This document shows positions 22,340 to 34,145 of a DNA stretch of 64,000 nt, piece by piece. The stretch is from Procambarus clarkii (lineage: Eukaryota; Arthropoda; Malacostraca; Decapoda; Cambaridae). Each line of letters opens with the position of its first letter. The stretch's first letter is position 1. The stretch lies in assembly GCF_040958095.1 (NCBI RefSeq), contig NC_091156.1, positions 19,267,702 through 19,331,701 of the forward strand, in the 5' to 3' direction. The notes under the pieces were generated by a model. It was not told where the DNA came from. It searched no databases and saw only the letters and a list, made by a program, of their open reading frames with translations. The translations under genes and the position numbers were made by a program.

Positions 22340-23510
22340 AATTACTTCTAAAGTTGTTGGTAACCTCTGTAAGATCAGATATTATGTACCCTACTCTGCT
22401 TCCCTCTCACTCTACTATGCACTTGTCTATCCCTATCTTACTTATGGTATCTGTGCTTGGAGTTCAACCTCTGCAAACTACCTCAAGCCCATCATCACAT
22501 AGCAAAAATCTGCAATCAGGAAAACAACAAACTCTGCTTTCAGACAACACACAGCTCCCCTGTTTAAATCCCTAAACATGCTAAACATAACTTCACTCCA
22601 TACATTCTCTTGTGTCAATTACATTTATAAAACCCTTTTCTTAAGTGCAAACCCTGTTCTGAAACTCTTCCTGGACAGATGTAATAGAACACATACTTAC
22701 CACACCAGACATAAATATCTCTCTGATATCCCCAGAGTCAAACTCAATGTGTGTAAACACTATGCAAATAAAGGGACCTAGTCTATGGAACTCACTCCCT
22801 AATGAATTGAAAAGCTGTCCAACTTTTGTCTTATTCAAAAACAAAAACAAAAAGTACCCAATTTCATCTCCATAGTTTTCTACGTAGTGCTTTAACTTGC
22901 ACTGTATCTAGTGCTACCCAATCCCTCAATATTTGTACCTAAGCCACATTACCATTGTAATCTTAGATATCATCCGATATCATGGTTGTTGTGTTGAGTA
23001 CGTGTTCTACTGCATTATTCCTTGAAATAATCCTCACATTGTGCTTCAGTGAACCAATGTATAACCCTGTTATACAGGGTTATACATGTTATATTATCCT
23101 ATGTACCTGTACCTATTATCTTGTACCTATTATCCTGTTATATTATCCTATGTACTTAGTTCCTGTACCTAGTAATCTCTGTTCATTATTGTGTACTATT
23201 ATTATTGAGTATTATTCTGATCTGCTTTGCATCAAAATATTTTACAATGTACCTGCAAATTTGTTTTTTACAATTTGTCTAATTATTCTACCTAAAATTA
23301 TCTGTATCTGTAAAGTACCTGTAAACATTTTTTTTCAATTTTAATGTGAATTATCTAAAAAAAATTATGTCAGTTTAAGGACTTGCCCGAAACGCTATGC
23401 GTGCTAGTGGCTTAACAAGAATGTAAAATCAACTTAATTTCTATATTCTCTGATAACCCCTAATGTATATATATTTATTCTTGTATATAAATAAATTAAA
23501 TAAATAAATC
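22340..23510 (+). mobile_element. CR1/L2-type LINE, C-terminus and 3' UTR
   Basis: Reads in several frames give YPYLTYG-type thumb sequence (about 22,425), then SLNMLNITSLHTFSC-like and HKYLSDIPRVKLNVC-like blocks (22,570-22,760) and a terminal GPSLWNSLP-type block near 22,785, as in the last part of CR1/L2 ORF2. The 3' UTR ends with GACTTGCCCGAAACGCTATG (23,380-23,399) and an AATAAATTAAATAAATAAAT tail. That 3' end is shared with a SINE at 60,311-60,500. Confidence 0.7.
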
Positions 23511-23689
23511 ACATGGAATCACAACATCTACATAACCCCGGACAACAAGGTTCAGAACAGGACGCTCCTGCCTCTCACAGTTGCTGGATCACTATGACAT
23601 GGCCGCAGGTGCCATGGAAGACAAGCAAACACAGATGTAACACACACAGACTTTGCAATAGCTCAATAGCTTGACCATGTGAAAATAAT

Positions 23690-23862
23690 GACCAGAAGGC
23701 ATGGAAGGATGTGCAAATAGCCCAGTTGAAAAGCAGAGGTGGAATACGTACTGTGAGAGGGAACGATCCACGTCAAGGGCCCAAGTTGTTGATGTTCAAG
23801 ATTCGCTACCTGGAACAAAAAGTCCCAAGTAGCACGGGCTATGGTGAGCCCGTAGTGAGGGC
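23690..23862. repeat. Dispersed-repeat fragment with two adjacent hairpins
   Basis: CTACCTGGAAC-AAAAA-GTCCCAAGTAG (23,806-23,832) folds with two mismatches and is followed at once by ACGGGCT-ATGGTG-AGCCCGT (23,834-23,853), a perfect 7-bp stem. No coding frame. I take it as part of a dispersed element from its structure; no second copy lies in this window. Confidence 0.45.
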
Positions 23863-23943
23863 CCAAGAGTTTCGAACACACTCCCGCTACTCATAAGGGC
23901 CACAACTGTCCGCCCTCTCACGGTGTTTACAAAAAGAAGCGAT

Positions 23944-24115
23944 AAACACCTTCAAAGGATACCTGATCAACCAGGCTGTGATTCATACGCCAGGCTGCTA
24001 TGCTAGCAGCCACGTCCAACAGTCAGGTTGACCTGGTTGCGTCAATCTTCAACCAGAGCGCCTGGTCAGAGACCGGGCCGCGGGGCATCGATCCTCGGGA
24101 TCAGGGTAAGGTAAA
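23944..24115 (+). mobile_element. SINE-type repeat fragment (CCTGATCAACC family)
   Basis: GATACCTGATCAACCAGGCT through GCCTGGTCAGAGACCGGGCC. It matches the insert at 42,590-42,750 over its length, with more changes. Confidence 0.75.
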
Positions 24116-24127
24116 CGACAGCTAGTT

Positions 24128-26768
24128 ACAGGAAGGTTGAGGGGCGTGGTGATGTGCTGGCGTCGGGGGGCGTGGTGATGTGCTGGCGTCGGGGGGCGTG
24201 GTGATGTGCTGGCGTCGGGGGGCGAGGTGATGTGCTGGCGTCGGGGGGCGTGGTGATGTGCTGGCGTCGGGGGGCGTGGTGATGTGCTGGCGTCGGGGGG
24301 CGTGGTGATGTGCTGGCGTCGGGGGGCGTGGTGATGTGCTGGCGTCGGGGGGCGTGGTGATGTGCTGGCGTCGGGGGGCGTGGTGATGTGCTGGCGTCGG
24401 GGGGCGTGGTGATGTGCTGGCGTCGGGGGGCGTGGTGATGTGCTGGCGTCGGGGGGCGTGGTGATGTGCTGGCGTCGGGGGGCGTGGTGATGAGCTGGCG
24501 TCGGGGGGCGTGGTGATGAGCTGGCGTCGGGGGGCGTGGTGATGAGCTGCCGTCGGGGGGCGTGGTGATGAGCTGCCGTCGGGGGGCGTGGTGATGTGCT
24601 GCCGTCGGGGGGCGTGGTGATGTGCTGCCGTCGGGGGGCGTGGTGATGTGCTGCCGTCGGGGGGCGTGGTGATGTGCTGCCGTCGGGGGGCGTGGTGATG
24701 TGCTGCCGTCGGGGGGCGTGGTGATGTGCTGCCGTCGGGGGGCGTGGTGATGTGCTGCCGTCGGGGGGCGTGGTGATGTGCTGGCGTCGGGGGGCGTGGT
24801 GATGTGCTGGCGTCGGGGGGCGTGGTGATGTGCTGGCGTCGGGGGGCGTGGTGATGTGCTGGCGTCGGGGGGCGTGGTGATGTGCTGGCGTCGGGGGGCG
24901 TGGTGATGTGCTGGCGTCGGGGGGCGTGGTGATGTGCTGGCGTCGGGGGGCGTGGTGATGAGCTGGCGTCGGGGGGCGTGGTGATGAGCTGGCGTCGGGG
25001 GGCGTGGTGATGAGCTGCCGTCGGGGGGCGTGGTGATGAGCTGCCGTCGGGGGGCGTGGTGATGTGCTGCCGTCGGGGGGCGTGGTGATGTGCTGCCGTC
25101 GGGGGGCGTGGTGATGTGCTGCCGTCGGGGGGCGTGGTGATGTGCTGCCGTCGGGGGGCGTGGTGATGTGCTGCCGTCGGGGGGCGTGGTGATGTGCTGC
25201 CGTCGGGGGGCGTGGTGATGTGCTGCCGTCGGGGGGCGTGGTGATGTGCTGCCGTCGGGGGGCGTGGTGATGTGCTGCCGTCGGGGGGCGTGGTGATGTG
25301 CTGCCGTCGGGGGGCGTGGTGATGTGCTGCCGTCGGGGGGCGTGGTGATGTGCTGCCGTCGGGGGGCGTGGTGATGTGCTGCCGTCGGGGGGCGTGGTGA
25401 TGTGCTGCCGTCGGGGGGCGTGGTGATGTGCTGCCGTCGGGGGGCGTGGTGATGTGCTGCCGTCGGGGGGCGTGGTGATGTGCTGCCGTCGGGGGGCGTG
25501 GTGATGTGCTGCCGTCGGGGGGCGTGGTGATGTGCTGCCGTCGGGGGGCGTGGTGATGTGCTGCCGTCGGGGGGCGTGGTGATGTGCTGCCGTCGGGGGG
25601 CGTGGTGATGTGCTGCCGTCGGGGGGCGTGGTGATGTGCTGCCGTCGGGGGGCGTGGTGATGTGCTGCCGTCGGGGGGCGTGGTGATGTGCTGCCGTCGG
25701 GGGGCGTGGTGATGTGCTGCCGTCGGGGGGCGTGGTGATGTGCTGCCGTCGGGGGGCGTGGTGATGTGCTGCCGTCGGGGGGCGTGGTGATGTGCTGCCG
25801 TCGGGGGGCGTGGTGATGTGCTGCCGTCGGGGGGCGTGGTGATGTGCTGCCGTCGGGGGGGCGTGGTGATGTGCTGCCGTCGGGGGGGCGTGGTGATGTG
25901 CTGCCGTCGGGGGGGCGTGGTGATGTGCTGCCGTCGGGGGGCGTGGTGATGTGCTGCCGTCGGGGGGGCGTGGTGATGTGCTGCCGTCGGGGGGGCGTGG
26001 TGATGTGCTGCCGTCGGGGGGCGTGGTGATGTGCTGCCGTCGGGGGGGCGTGGTGATGTGCTGCCGTCGGGGGGCGTGGTGATGTGCTGCCCTCGGGGGG
26101 CGTGGTGATGTGCTGCCGTCGGGGGGCGTGGTGATGTGCTGCCGTCGGGGGGCGTGGTGATGTGCTGCCGTCGGGGGGCGTGGTGATGTGCTGCCGTCGG
26201 GGGGCGTGGTGATGTGCTGCCGTCGGGGGGCGTGGTGATGTGCTGCCGTCGGGGGGCGTGGTGATGTGCTGCCGTCGGGGGGCGTGGTGATGTGCTGCCG
26301 TCGGGGGCGTGGTGATGTGCTGCCGTCGGGGGGCGTGGTGATGTGCTGCCGTCGGGGGGCGTGGTGATGTGCTGCCGTCGGGGGGCGTGGTGATGTGCTG
26401 CCGTCGGGGGGCGTGGTGATGTGCTGCCGTCGGGGGGCGTGGTGATGTGCTGCCGTCGGGGGGCGTGGTGATGTGCTGCCGTCGGGGGGCGTGGTGATGT
26501 GCTGCCGTCGGGGGGCGTGGTGATGTGCTGCCGTCGGGGGGAGTGGTGATGTGCTGCCGTCGGGGGGCGTGGTGATGTGCTGCCGTCGGGGGGGGGGGGC
26601 GTGGTGATGTGCTGGCGTCGGGGGGCGTGGTGATGTGCTGGCATCGGGGGCGTGGTGATCTGCTGGCGTCGGGGGGCGTGGTGATCTGCTGGCGTCGGGG
26701 GGCGTGGTGATGTGCTGGCGTCGGGGGGCGTGGTGATGTGCTGGCGTCGGGGGCGTGGTGATGTGCTG
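24128..26768. repeat. 26-bp minisatellite, about 100 copies
   Basis: Unit GGGGGGCGTGGTGATG + TGCTGCCGTC. Four forms (TGCTGGCGTC, AGCTGGCGTC, AGCTGCCGTC, TGCTGCCGTC) occur in the same order twice, offset by exactly 468 bp (18 units; AGCTGGCGTC first appears at 24,493 and again at 24,961). G-run length rises to 7 in copies at 25,850-26,045 and beyond 10 near 26,588. Long minus-strand frames are repeat artefacts. Confidence 0.97.
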
Positions 26769-27139
26769 GGATGGTCTGGTAAATATGTGAGTGTTGCAGA
26801 AGACAGCTGTGAAGGATGAGCGGTGAGTCAGTGCTTAGGTCAGGTGCTGGGGGGGGGGTGTGCTGGGGGAGGGTGTGCTGGGGTGGGTGGTTGGGGGGGT
26901 GGTGGTGGGGGATGTGGGGTGGGGGGGGGGAGGTGGGGTGGTGATGGTTGGTGGGGGAGTGAGAGCCTCCCACCCGCTCCAGGTTTCCTCCGCCTCCACT
27001 AAATTAAGCAGATAATTGCTATCGTAAATTACACTTCAAAAAGAAAATTATTTTCAGATGACCTAAAGCTATTAATATTTTGACGCACGCACGCAAGCGC
27101 GCACGGACACGCACTGGTGTGTGTGTGTATCTGGACCTA
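26769..27139. other. G-rich spacer
   Basis: Runs of G at 26,850-26,940 with GGTGGGGTGG words, then ordinary sequence with an alternating ACGCACGCAAGCGCGCACG stretch at 27,083-27,115. No gene seen. Confidence 0.6.
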
Positions 27140-28215
27140 AAAAAAAAGAGAGGCTTTTGACAGAGTCCTACACAAGAGGCTGTTCTGGAAACTGGAACAT
27201 GCTGGAGGGGTGACAGGGAGACTGTTGACATGGATGATTTTTTTCTAACTGACAGATGAGGGCAGTAATGAGAGACAATGTATCTGACTGGAGGAGTGTT
27301 ACTAGTGGAGTACCACAGGGCTCAGTTCTTGCACCAGTAATGTTCATCGTCTACATAAACCATCTACCAGAAGGACTACAGAATTATATGAACATGTTTG
27401 TGGATGATGCTAAGATACTGGGGAAGACGGGAGACGTAGTCGATTGTAATGACCTTCAAATTGATCTAGATAAAATAAGTACTTGGGCACTAAGTGGCAA
27501 GTGAAATTCAATGTGAATAAATGCCATGTTATGGAATGTGGAATCGGAGAAAATAGACCACACACAACTTAGAAATTATGTGGGGAGAAATTACAGAACT
27601 CTACTAAAGAACGAGTTATAGGGGTGGTTCTGGATAGTAAACTGTCGCCAGAGAAACACATAAAGAACATTATGAGAGGAGCGTGATGCGTCGCTTTCCA
27701 ACTTCAGATTTGCTGTTAATTATATGGATGGCGAAATACTAAAGAAACTGTTCATGACTTTTGTGAGACCAAAGCTGGAATATGCAGCAGTTGTATGGCG
27801 CCCAAATCTCAAGAAACACATTAAGAAACTGTAAAATTTGCAACGGCATGCTACAAAATGGCTTCCGGAACTGAAAAACAAAAGTTACGAGAAGAGATTA
27901 GAAGGCATTAAACAATGCCAAAACAAAGAGGAATTCCTAAAGCCAACAACTTCACTAACAAGGAGGATACAGATTCAAGCTAAGGAAACAAAGGTGATGA
28001 AAAAATATTAGAGAGTTTTCTTTTGCAAACAGAGTGGTAGACGGTTGGAACAAGTTAAGTGAGGTGGTGGTGGAGGCCAAGACCGTCAGTAGTTTCAAAA
28101 CGTTATACAACAGGGTGCTGGGAAGACGAGGCACCACGAGCGTTGCTCTCATCCTGTAACTACACTTAGGTAATTACACACACAACTAGGTGAGTACAAC
28201 TAGGTGAGTACACAC
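27140..28215 (+). mobile_element. CR1/L2-type LINE, RT to 3' tail
   Basis: Starts inside the reverse transcriptase (AFDRV..HKRLFWKLE-like, about 27,150). The frame at 27,256-27,504 reads SVTSGVPQGSVLAPVMFIVY and MFVDDAKIL, so the palm is recognisable with VDD in place of the family's FADD. The later thumb is broken by several stops. The 3' end carries repeats of AACTAGGTGAGTACA running into (AC)n. A close neighbour of the next copy but clearly a different, older insertion. Confidence 0.8.
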
Positions 28216-28255
28216 ACACGCACGAATACACACACGCACGTATACACAAACGCAC

Positions 28256-29640
28256 AAGGGTGACAGGCAAGAGGCACTTAATTACAGGCCAGTTTCCCTA
28301 ACATGTATGCCATGCAAGGTGATGAAGAAGATCGTGAGGAAAAGGCTCGTAGAGCATCTAGAGGGAAACAGCGTTGTAACACATCACCAGCATGGGTTCA
28401 GAGATAGTAAATCGTGCCTCACAGGCCTAATAAAATTCTATGACCAGGCAACACAAATTAGGGAAGAAAGAGAAGGGTGGGCAGACTGCATCTTCTTGGA
28501 CTGTCAGAAAGCTTTTGACACAGTACCCCATAAAAGGCTGTTACAAAAGTTGGAGCAACAGGCAGGAGTAAAAGGTAAGGTGCTCCAGTGGATACGGGAA
28601 TATCTAAGCAACAGGAAACAGCGAGTAACGGTGAAGGGGGAGACATCAGAGTGGCGAGATGTCACCAGCGGAGTTCCACAGGGCTCTGTACTTGGACCCA
28701 TCCTGTTTCTAATATACGTAAATTACCTTCCAGAGGGTATAGACTCATTCCTCTCAATGTTTGCTGATGATGCAAAAATTATGAGAAGAATCAAGGCAGA
28801 TGATGATACACAGAGACTACAGGACGACCTGGACAGGCTGGAGGAGTGGTCTAGAAAATGGCTACTAAAGTTCAACTCAGGAAAGTGTAAAGTAATGAAA
28901 TTAGACGAAGGGAGCAGAAGGCTGAACACAAGGTACCATCTGGGAGGTGATATCCTGCAAGAGTCAAATAGAAAGGAAGATCTGGGGGTTGATATCACAC
29001 CGAACCTGTCCCCAGAGGCCCACATCAAAAGGATATCAGCGGCATATGCTAGTTTGGCTAACATAAGAACTGCCTTTAGAAAGTTGTGTAAGGGATCTTT
29101 CAGGATCCTGTATACCACTTATGTAAGACCAATTCTGGAGTATGCAGCTCCAGCCTGGAGTCCATACCTAGTTAAACACAAGACGAAGTTAGATTAGATT
29201 CAGAGGTATGCCATCAGACTTGTCCCGGAACTGAGAGGTATGAGCTACGAGGAAAGGCTAAAGGGGCTGAACCTCATATCCCTGGAAAATAGAAGAGTAA
29301 GGGAGACATGGTAACCACCTACAAAATTCTCAGGGGAATTGACAGGCTGGACAAGGACAAACTCTTCAGCATGGATGTGACACGAACAAGGGGACACAGG
29401 TGAAAACTTAGTACCCAAATGAGCCACAGAGACACTAGAAAGAATTTGTTCAGTGTCAGTAGTTAGTAAATGGAATGCATTAGGCAGTGATGTGGTGGAG
29501 GCTGACTCCATACACAGTTGCAAGTGTAGATATGATAGAGCCCAATAGGCTCAGGAATCTGTACACCAGTTGAGAGACGGGATCAAAGAGCCAGAGCTCA
29601 ACCCCCGCAAGCACAAGTAGGTGAGTACACACACACACAG
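28256..29640 (+). mobile_element. CR1/L2-type LINE, 5'-truncated
   Basis: Begins directly after an (AC)-rich microsatellite at GDRQEALNYRPVSLTC-type sequence, so the endonuclease is missing. One open stretch of 296 codons (28,307-29,197) covers most of the reverse transcriptase: FLDCQKAFDTVPHKRL, VTSGVPQGSVLGPILFLIY, FADDAKIM. It stops inside the thumb; further breaks follow. The 3' end CCCGCAAGCACAAGTAGGTG runs into a (AC)n tail. Same family as 36,992-38,440. Confidence 0.88.
28307..29197 (+). pseudogene. LINE reverse transcriptase, truncated
   Basis: All core motifs are intact: QKAFDTVPHKRL (motif A region), SGVPQGSVLGPILF (motif B) and MFADDAKIMRR (motif C). The N-terminal endonuclease is absent by 5' truncation and the frame ends early at KHKTKLD, where the sister copy continues with a short conserved stretch. 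Not expected to be active. Confidence 0.88.
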
Positions 29641-29642
29641 AG

Positions 29643-29812
29643 GAAGCAACCCGTAACAGCTGGCTAACTCCCAGATGCCTATTTACTGCTAGGTAACAGA
29701 TGCATCAAGGTGAAAGAAACTCAGCCCATTTGTGTCTGCCGGCACCGGGAATCGAACCCGGGCAACAGGATTACGAGTCCCACGCGCTGTCCACTCAGCT
29801 ACCAGACCCCTG
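29643..29812 (-). mobile_element. tRNA-derived SINE head and body
   Basis: Reverse of the 15,163 family: ATGCCTATTTACTGCTAGGT body and CGGGAATCGAACCCGGGC B-box, ending at the tRNA head CTCAGCTACCAGACCCC. The tail is missing. It abuts the LINE 3' tail at 29,640. Confidence 0.85.
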
Positions 29813-30469
29813 TGTGTGTTGAGGGGGGGGAGGGATGATGTGTGAGTGGGTCTGAGGAATAACTGGGTCAAGGTTAGATAAGTGTTGTACACAGCGGCCC
29901 CGTGTGTCCTGTGTCTTGTGTTGCTGGGCTCCTTCTCCCCCCCCCCTCGCCTCCCCCTTCTCCTTATCCCCCTTTCTCCTTCCCCTCCTTCTCCCCTTCC
30001 TCCTCCCTCCCACACTAGGTTAAGTGACCCCGTTAAGTGTCGTCAACGGGTATGACAACAACTCTCCCAGGCATCCTTTTGTTTGACCAATAAGAACTCA
30101 AATCCAACATGGCACCAACCTCGTTACAAAACTGTATGCATCCTGTCGGAAATAAACTATTTGGAGGCCGTTCTTAAGGGTGGTTGAGGGCGAGTATGTC
30201 TCAAGATAACTCACTAGGGCTATGGACACTTTATGCTAGTGCCAGCCCGTACTAGTCTTCTAGTACAGCCTGGCTAGAATACTAGATATATACTAGTAGT
30301 CATACCTTCATCGTCTTCAACAAACACAACATTATCGTGTTTTTCAACAATCTTGTTTCGCACTTCTGTTTGTTGCATCTAAAAATAAGAGGGTTGGAAT
30401 GCGAAGGGTGGTGAGTGTAGCGGCCCAATAGGTGAGCAGGCGGGAGAGGGGGGGGGGGGTAGAAGGGAG
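29813..30469. other. Unassigned spacer
   Basis: Contains a C/T-rich run at 29,925-30,010 and a short CTAGTA-rich segment at 30,235-30,300. No gene or element recognised. Confidence 0.5.
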
Positions 30470-31170
30470 GGGGGGTAGCAGGAAGGGGGGGGGAACAGGT
30501 GAAGGGGGGGAACAGGTGAAGGGGGGGGGAGCAGGTGAAGGGGGGGGAGCAGGTGAAGTGGGGGTAGCGGGGGTAGATGGCGGGGGGTAGATGGCGGGGG
30601 GGGTAGATGGCGGGGGGGGGGGTAGATGGCGGGGGGGGTAGATGGCGGGGGGGGTAGATGGCGGGGGGGGGTAGATGGCGGGGGGGGGGTAGATGGCGGG
30701 GGGGGGTAGATGGCGGGGGGGGTAGATGGCGGGGGGGGGGTAGATGGCGGGGGGGGGTAGATGGCGGGGGGGGGTAGATGGCGGGGGGGGGGTAGATGGC
30801 GGGGGGGGTAGATGGCGGGGGGGGTAGATGGCGGGGGGGGTAGATGGCGGGGGGGTAGATGGCGGGGGGGTAGATGGCGGGGGGGGTAGATGGCGGGGGG
30901 GGGGGGTAGATGGCGGGGGGGGGTAGATGGCGGGGGGGGGGGTAGATGGCGGGGGGGGGGGTAGATGGCGGGGGGGGGTAGATGGCGGGGGGGGGTAGAT
31001 GGCGGGGGTGAACAGGCGGGGGGGGGGTGAACAGGCGGGGGGTGAACAGGCGGGGGGGGGGGGTGAACAGGCGGGGGGGGGTGAACAGGCGGGGGGGGGG
31101 GGAACAGGCGGGGGGGGGGGGGAACAGGCGGGGGGGGGGAACAGGCGGGGGGGGGGGGGGGGAGGATGGC
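30470..31170. repeat. Poly-G minisatellite array (GGTAGATGGC / GGTGAACAGGC)
   Basis: Three sub-families share long G runs: GGAACAGGTGAAGG (30,490-30,560), GTAGATGGC + G6-11 (30,570-31,010) and GTGAACAGGC + G6-17 (31,010-31,170). The G-run length changes almost every unit. The plus strand is strongly predicted to fold into G-quadruplexes. Confidence 0.95.
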
Positions 31171-31429
31171 AATGGGGTGTCTGGGTGGAGGGGATCGGCA
31201 GGCCGGGCCGCAGAGAAGTCTGACAGGCCTGTTGCCTCACTGCCCATCACTCTCCTTACATGTGCTTACCTCAGACTTTGTGATTGACTATTGTGCACCC
31301 CATACTCCTCCTGTGACCGGTTGCACAAAAAGGATTACAGAGGGCACAAAAGGTCATTACCAGACCTCAACGGAGACTATTACATTAACAATTCCATCTA
31401 TCCTTCACACCTTATAATTACAATGCCAG

Positions 31430-33176
31430 CTGCTCTCACACTTCCCACTTATGACTATGGCCGTGTGGGCGACGCCAATTTGACGTCATGCGCTGGTGTT
31501 CCCTCACACACAACTGCTGTGGGACTGTCACCAACTGCTCGTTATTTGACGCTTTGGCCGGCAGTGGGTGTGGGCATCTCTGCCCTCCCTGCAGTAGCTG
31601 CCCGGCGTTGACGTGGCATGTTTTGCGATGGGTGGTCTTCTTTCCCCTGTTGTGAGAGTACACTCCGTTGGCCTGGAGTTTACTGGCCGTGCTGGATACC
31701 CTGTGGTGGAGCTCGTCATTTGTGAAATGCTCTGGGTCCTGGTGGTTGAGATCTACAGTACTGAGCTGGTGACAGCTCACAGTGTAATTATCAAGTTTGT
31801 GGGGAAGGTGGAGTACCATGCCTTTCTCCGATGTTACGAGGCCGCCGATGCTGTGTCCATTACGGACCGTAGTGGTGCGCAGACGTATGTGAATGTACAT
31901 GGGGCCCCCCCCCCCCTTGGAGTTTCCCGAAGACCTCCTACGGCGTTACTTCCAGCAGTTTGGCACTGTCGTCAGTGTGCAGATGCACACGCTGTCCTCG
32001 GGAAGTTTCAGGGTATGAGGACTAACATTCGCACCCTAGGGATGCGTCTGCGGTCGGACATTCCATCTTTAGTCCGGCTTCTGGGGTACTACGTCCGGGT
32101 ATACTATGCCCGGCAACCAAGAACGTGTTTTTGGTGTGGCCTGTTGGGGCATCAGGCTGCAGGGTGCTCTGGGGCTGCAGTCACTCGTGTGAACCTGTTC
32201 CGGGAAGAGGATTTCCTGCCGCTCGCTGAGGAGGAGGATTCCGTGGGTGAGGATGTCGACGTCCCGTTAGCTGATGCGGCTCCCTCTGCGTCGCCCAGCG
32301 CCCCTCCAGATGTTGCGGCCCCTCCTCCGAGAGTTGCAGTACCATAGGATGGTCTTCTTGCTCCTGTCGCTGTCCCAGCTGCTCCCGTGGGACTTCTGGG
32401 TGGTCTCTGCGAGTTGTTGACGTCTTCCTCTTCCTTGTTTCCTGCTGCTGAGCCTGGCCCTGTGTCCTCGCCTCATGTCACGGCTGTGCTGGGTGCTGAG
32501 GTGGCTGCAGAGCTTCCTGCTGTGTGTGACCCGGTTCCCCCTGTGGTAGAGGTTGCTGCCATTCTGCATCAAGCGTCGGTTTGCCCGGCTGGTGGTACCC
32601 GTGTTTCTGGGTCCGCCTCCGGCTCTGATGATGTCCGGCCTAAGCGTTCCCGGCGTTTGTCTTCTGCCTGGGCAGATGTGGGCGACTTCAGTGACTGAGT
32701 TTGGGTGTCGACGGGGTGGTTCCGGATGCGTCGCAGTCTACGCTGTTGGTGGTGGCGGAGGTCCATGTGCCTGCTGATGCTGGTACCAATGTCTTTAACG
32801 GGCATTCTGTTTTTTTTCCAACCAGAGGGCTCTCCACGGTGGGGGGTGGTGGCTTCACCTGCCGTGGATGGTGCGGACGCTGGTGTGGGCCGTGGCCTGG
32901 TCGTGAAATTGATGAAGGAACCTTGACGGTGCCTAGTTGTGTGGACGTTGCCGTGGGTGCCCGTGTGGTGTTGCCCTCTGCCACACCGTCTCCCATGAGG
33001 ATGTGTGTTGGGGTCCCGGAGGATGTGTTCCCCGCGTCTGTGATGCCGCCGGGTCACTGGCGTAGGATTGCCCAGTTTGCACTGACCGAGACTGTGGAGG
33101 CCTTTCGTGCTCCGCAGCTTCCCTTCGTGTGGGAGCGCGTTGCGTCCACTCGCTTTGTCTGTGATACCATTTGAGT
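31430..33176 (+). mobile_element. Broken Gag-like / ORF1 gene with CCHC zinc knuckle
   Basis: A long stretch with coding-like composition and one strong motif: CFWCGLLGHQAAGC, a CX2CX4HX4C knuckle at 32,126-32,167. It follows a region resembling the nucleic-acid-binding part of transposon ORF1/Gag proteins (TLGMRLRSDIPSLVRL). Downstream sequence is rich in Pro, Ala, Val and Ser and ends at a stop near 33,174. It has a few breaks. No reverse transcriptase is attached in this window, so LINE or LTR origin cannot be settled. Confidence 0.6.
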
Positions 33177-33577
33177 CTCCTGTTTGCGGGTTTGTTTGTT
33201 TCTGGGGGTTCTGGATATTATGGTTTCCCCGGCGGAGGAAAACTTGCCTGCGTCGTGATTGATCTGGGAGGCCTTCAATGTGTGGTTCCCGAGGGACCAG
33301 TTTCTGGGCAAGTACGTGTGCCGATGTCCTGTTTCTGGGCTTGTTTGTGTGATGAAACAGCTTCGTCAGCTGTTTATTGAATTTTAGCTTGGTGTATATA
33401 TATACTTGTGGTAAATCTCGCTTTAGTGTGTTATAATTAATGAAGTTATCCCAGTGGTAAGATGCATTATTTTTTCATTTCCTTCTTAGAGGAAAGAAAG
33501 ACAAATTTGAGATCACTGCAGGAGGCCTGCTGGTCGATACCATAGGCTGGCCCTGTTTATTTTCAACTCCTTTTAAT
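33177..33577. other. Unassigned spacer
   Basis: Possibly the 3' part of the preceding element. Ordinary composition, no motif recognised. Confidence 0.45.
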
Positions 33578-33800
33578 CATTGGGATAGTGCTAACACACT
33601 CGTCTCACGCTTTGCCATCGAAATGGCCAAGGTTCGCATCTTGGCCGAGGAGTCTTTAGGCGCCAATCCTCAACTGTACGTCTCTATTCACCCAGCGATG
33701 ATTAGGTACCCTAGTTGTTAAACGATTGGTTGGTCGTATTCCAGGGAAACTAGCGGTTAAGGCTTCCCATGGGAAAGTAAAGCTCTCGGCCTGCTTACAG
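33578..33800 (+). mobile_element. tRNA-derived SINE, same family as 60,311-60,500
   Basis: Head with CACTCGTCTCACGCTTTGCC and B-box-like AAGGTTCGCATCTTGGCC. The body TTCACCCAGCGATGATTAGG, GGTCGTATTCCAGGGAAA matches the reversed SINE near 60,370-60,430. The conserved 3' tail seen there is not reached here. Confidence 0.7.
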
Positions 33801-33859
33801 AAGTCAGCAGTCGTTTCTGCCTGTCGCCACCTGCGCAACAAAAAACAAAATGTATCTGT

Positions 33860-34130
33860 AAATCTACTCTAGAAATATGTAAACTATTTGCTTCAGCAAT
33901 GCTAGCTTGCAGCCTATTTCACGCGTCAACAATCCAATTTCCAAACAAGTATTTCCCTAAACTCCGACTTCACTCCTTTTATGCTAACTCTGTCTCTCGG
34001 CACCAGCCTATTTTATTAGGTTTCCTCTGCTGTCAGGCGTTTCCACTTTCCTAATTATCCTCGATGTTTGTCTACACAATTGTGGTTAGTAGTGTTCAGG
34101 TTTATATCCTGAAAATTGTTTTACTTAATT
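33860..34130 (-). mobile_element. Possible LINE C-terminal/3' remnant
   Basis: Weak, reversed resemblance to the end of CR1-type ORF2 (words such as TTCACGCGTCAACAATCCAA and AACAAGTATTTCCCTAAACT). Very degenerate. Confidence 0.3.
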
Positions 34131-34145
34131 GCTTGGAACTCGACA

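Noticed and set aside
24049-26973. 974- and 840-codon His/Pro/Arg-rich frames
   Set aside because: Translation of the 26-bp array in several frames; composition follows the repeat.
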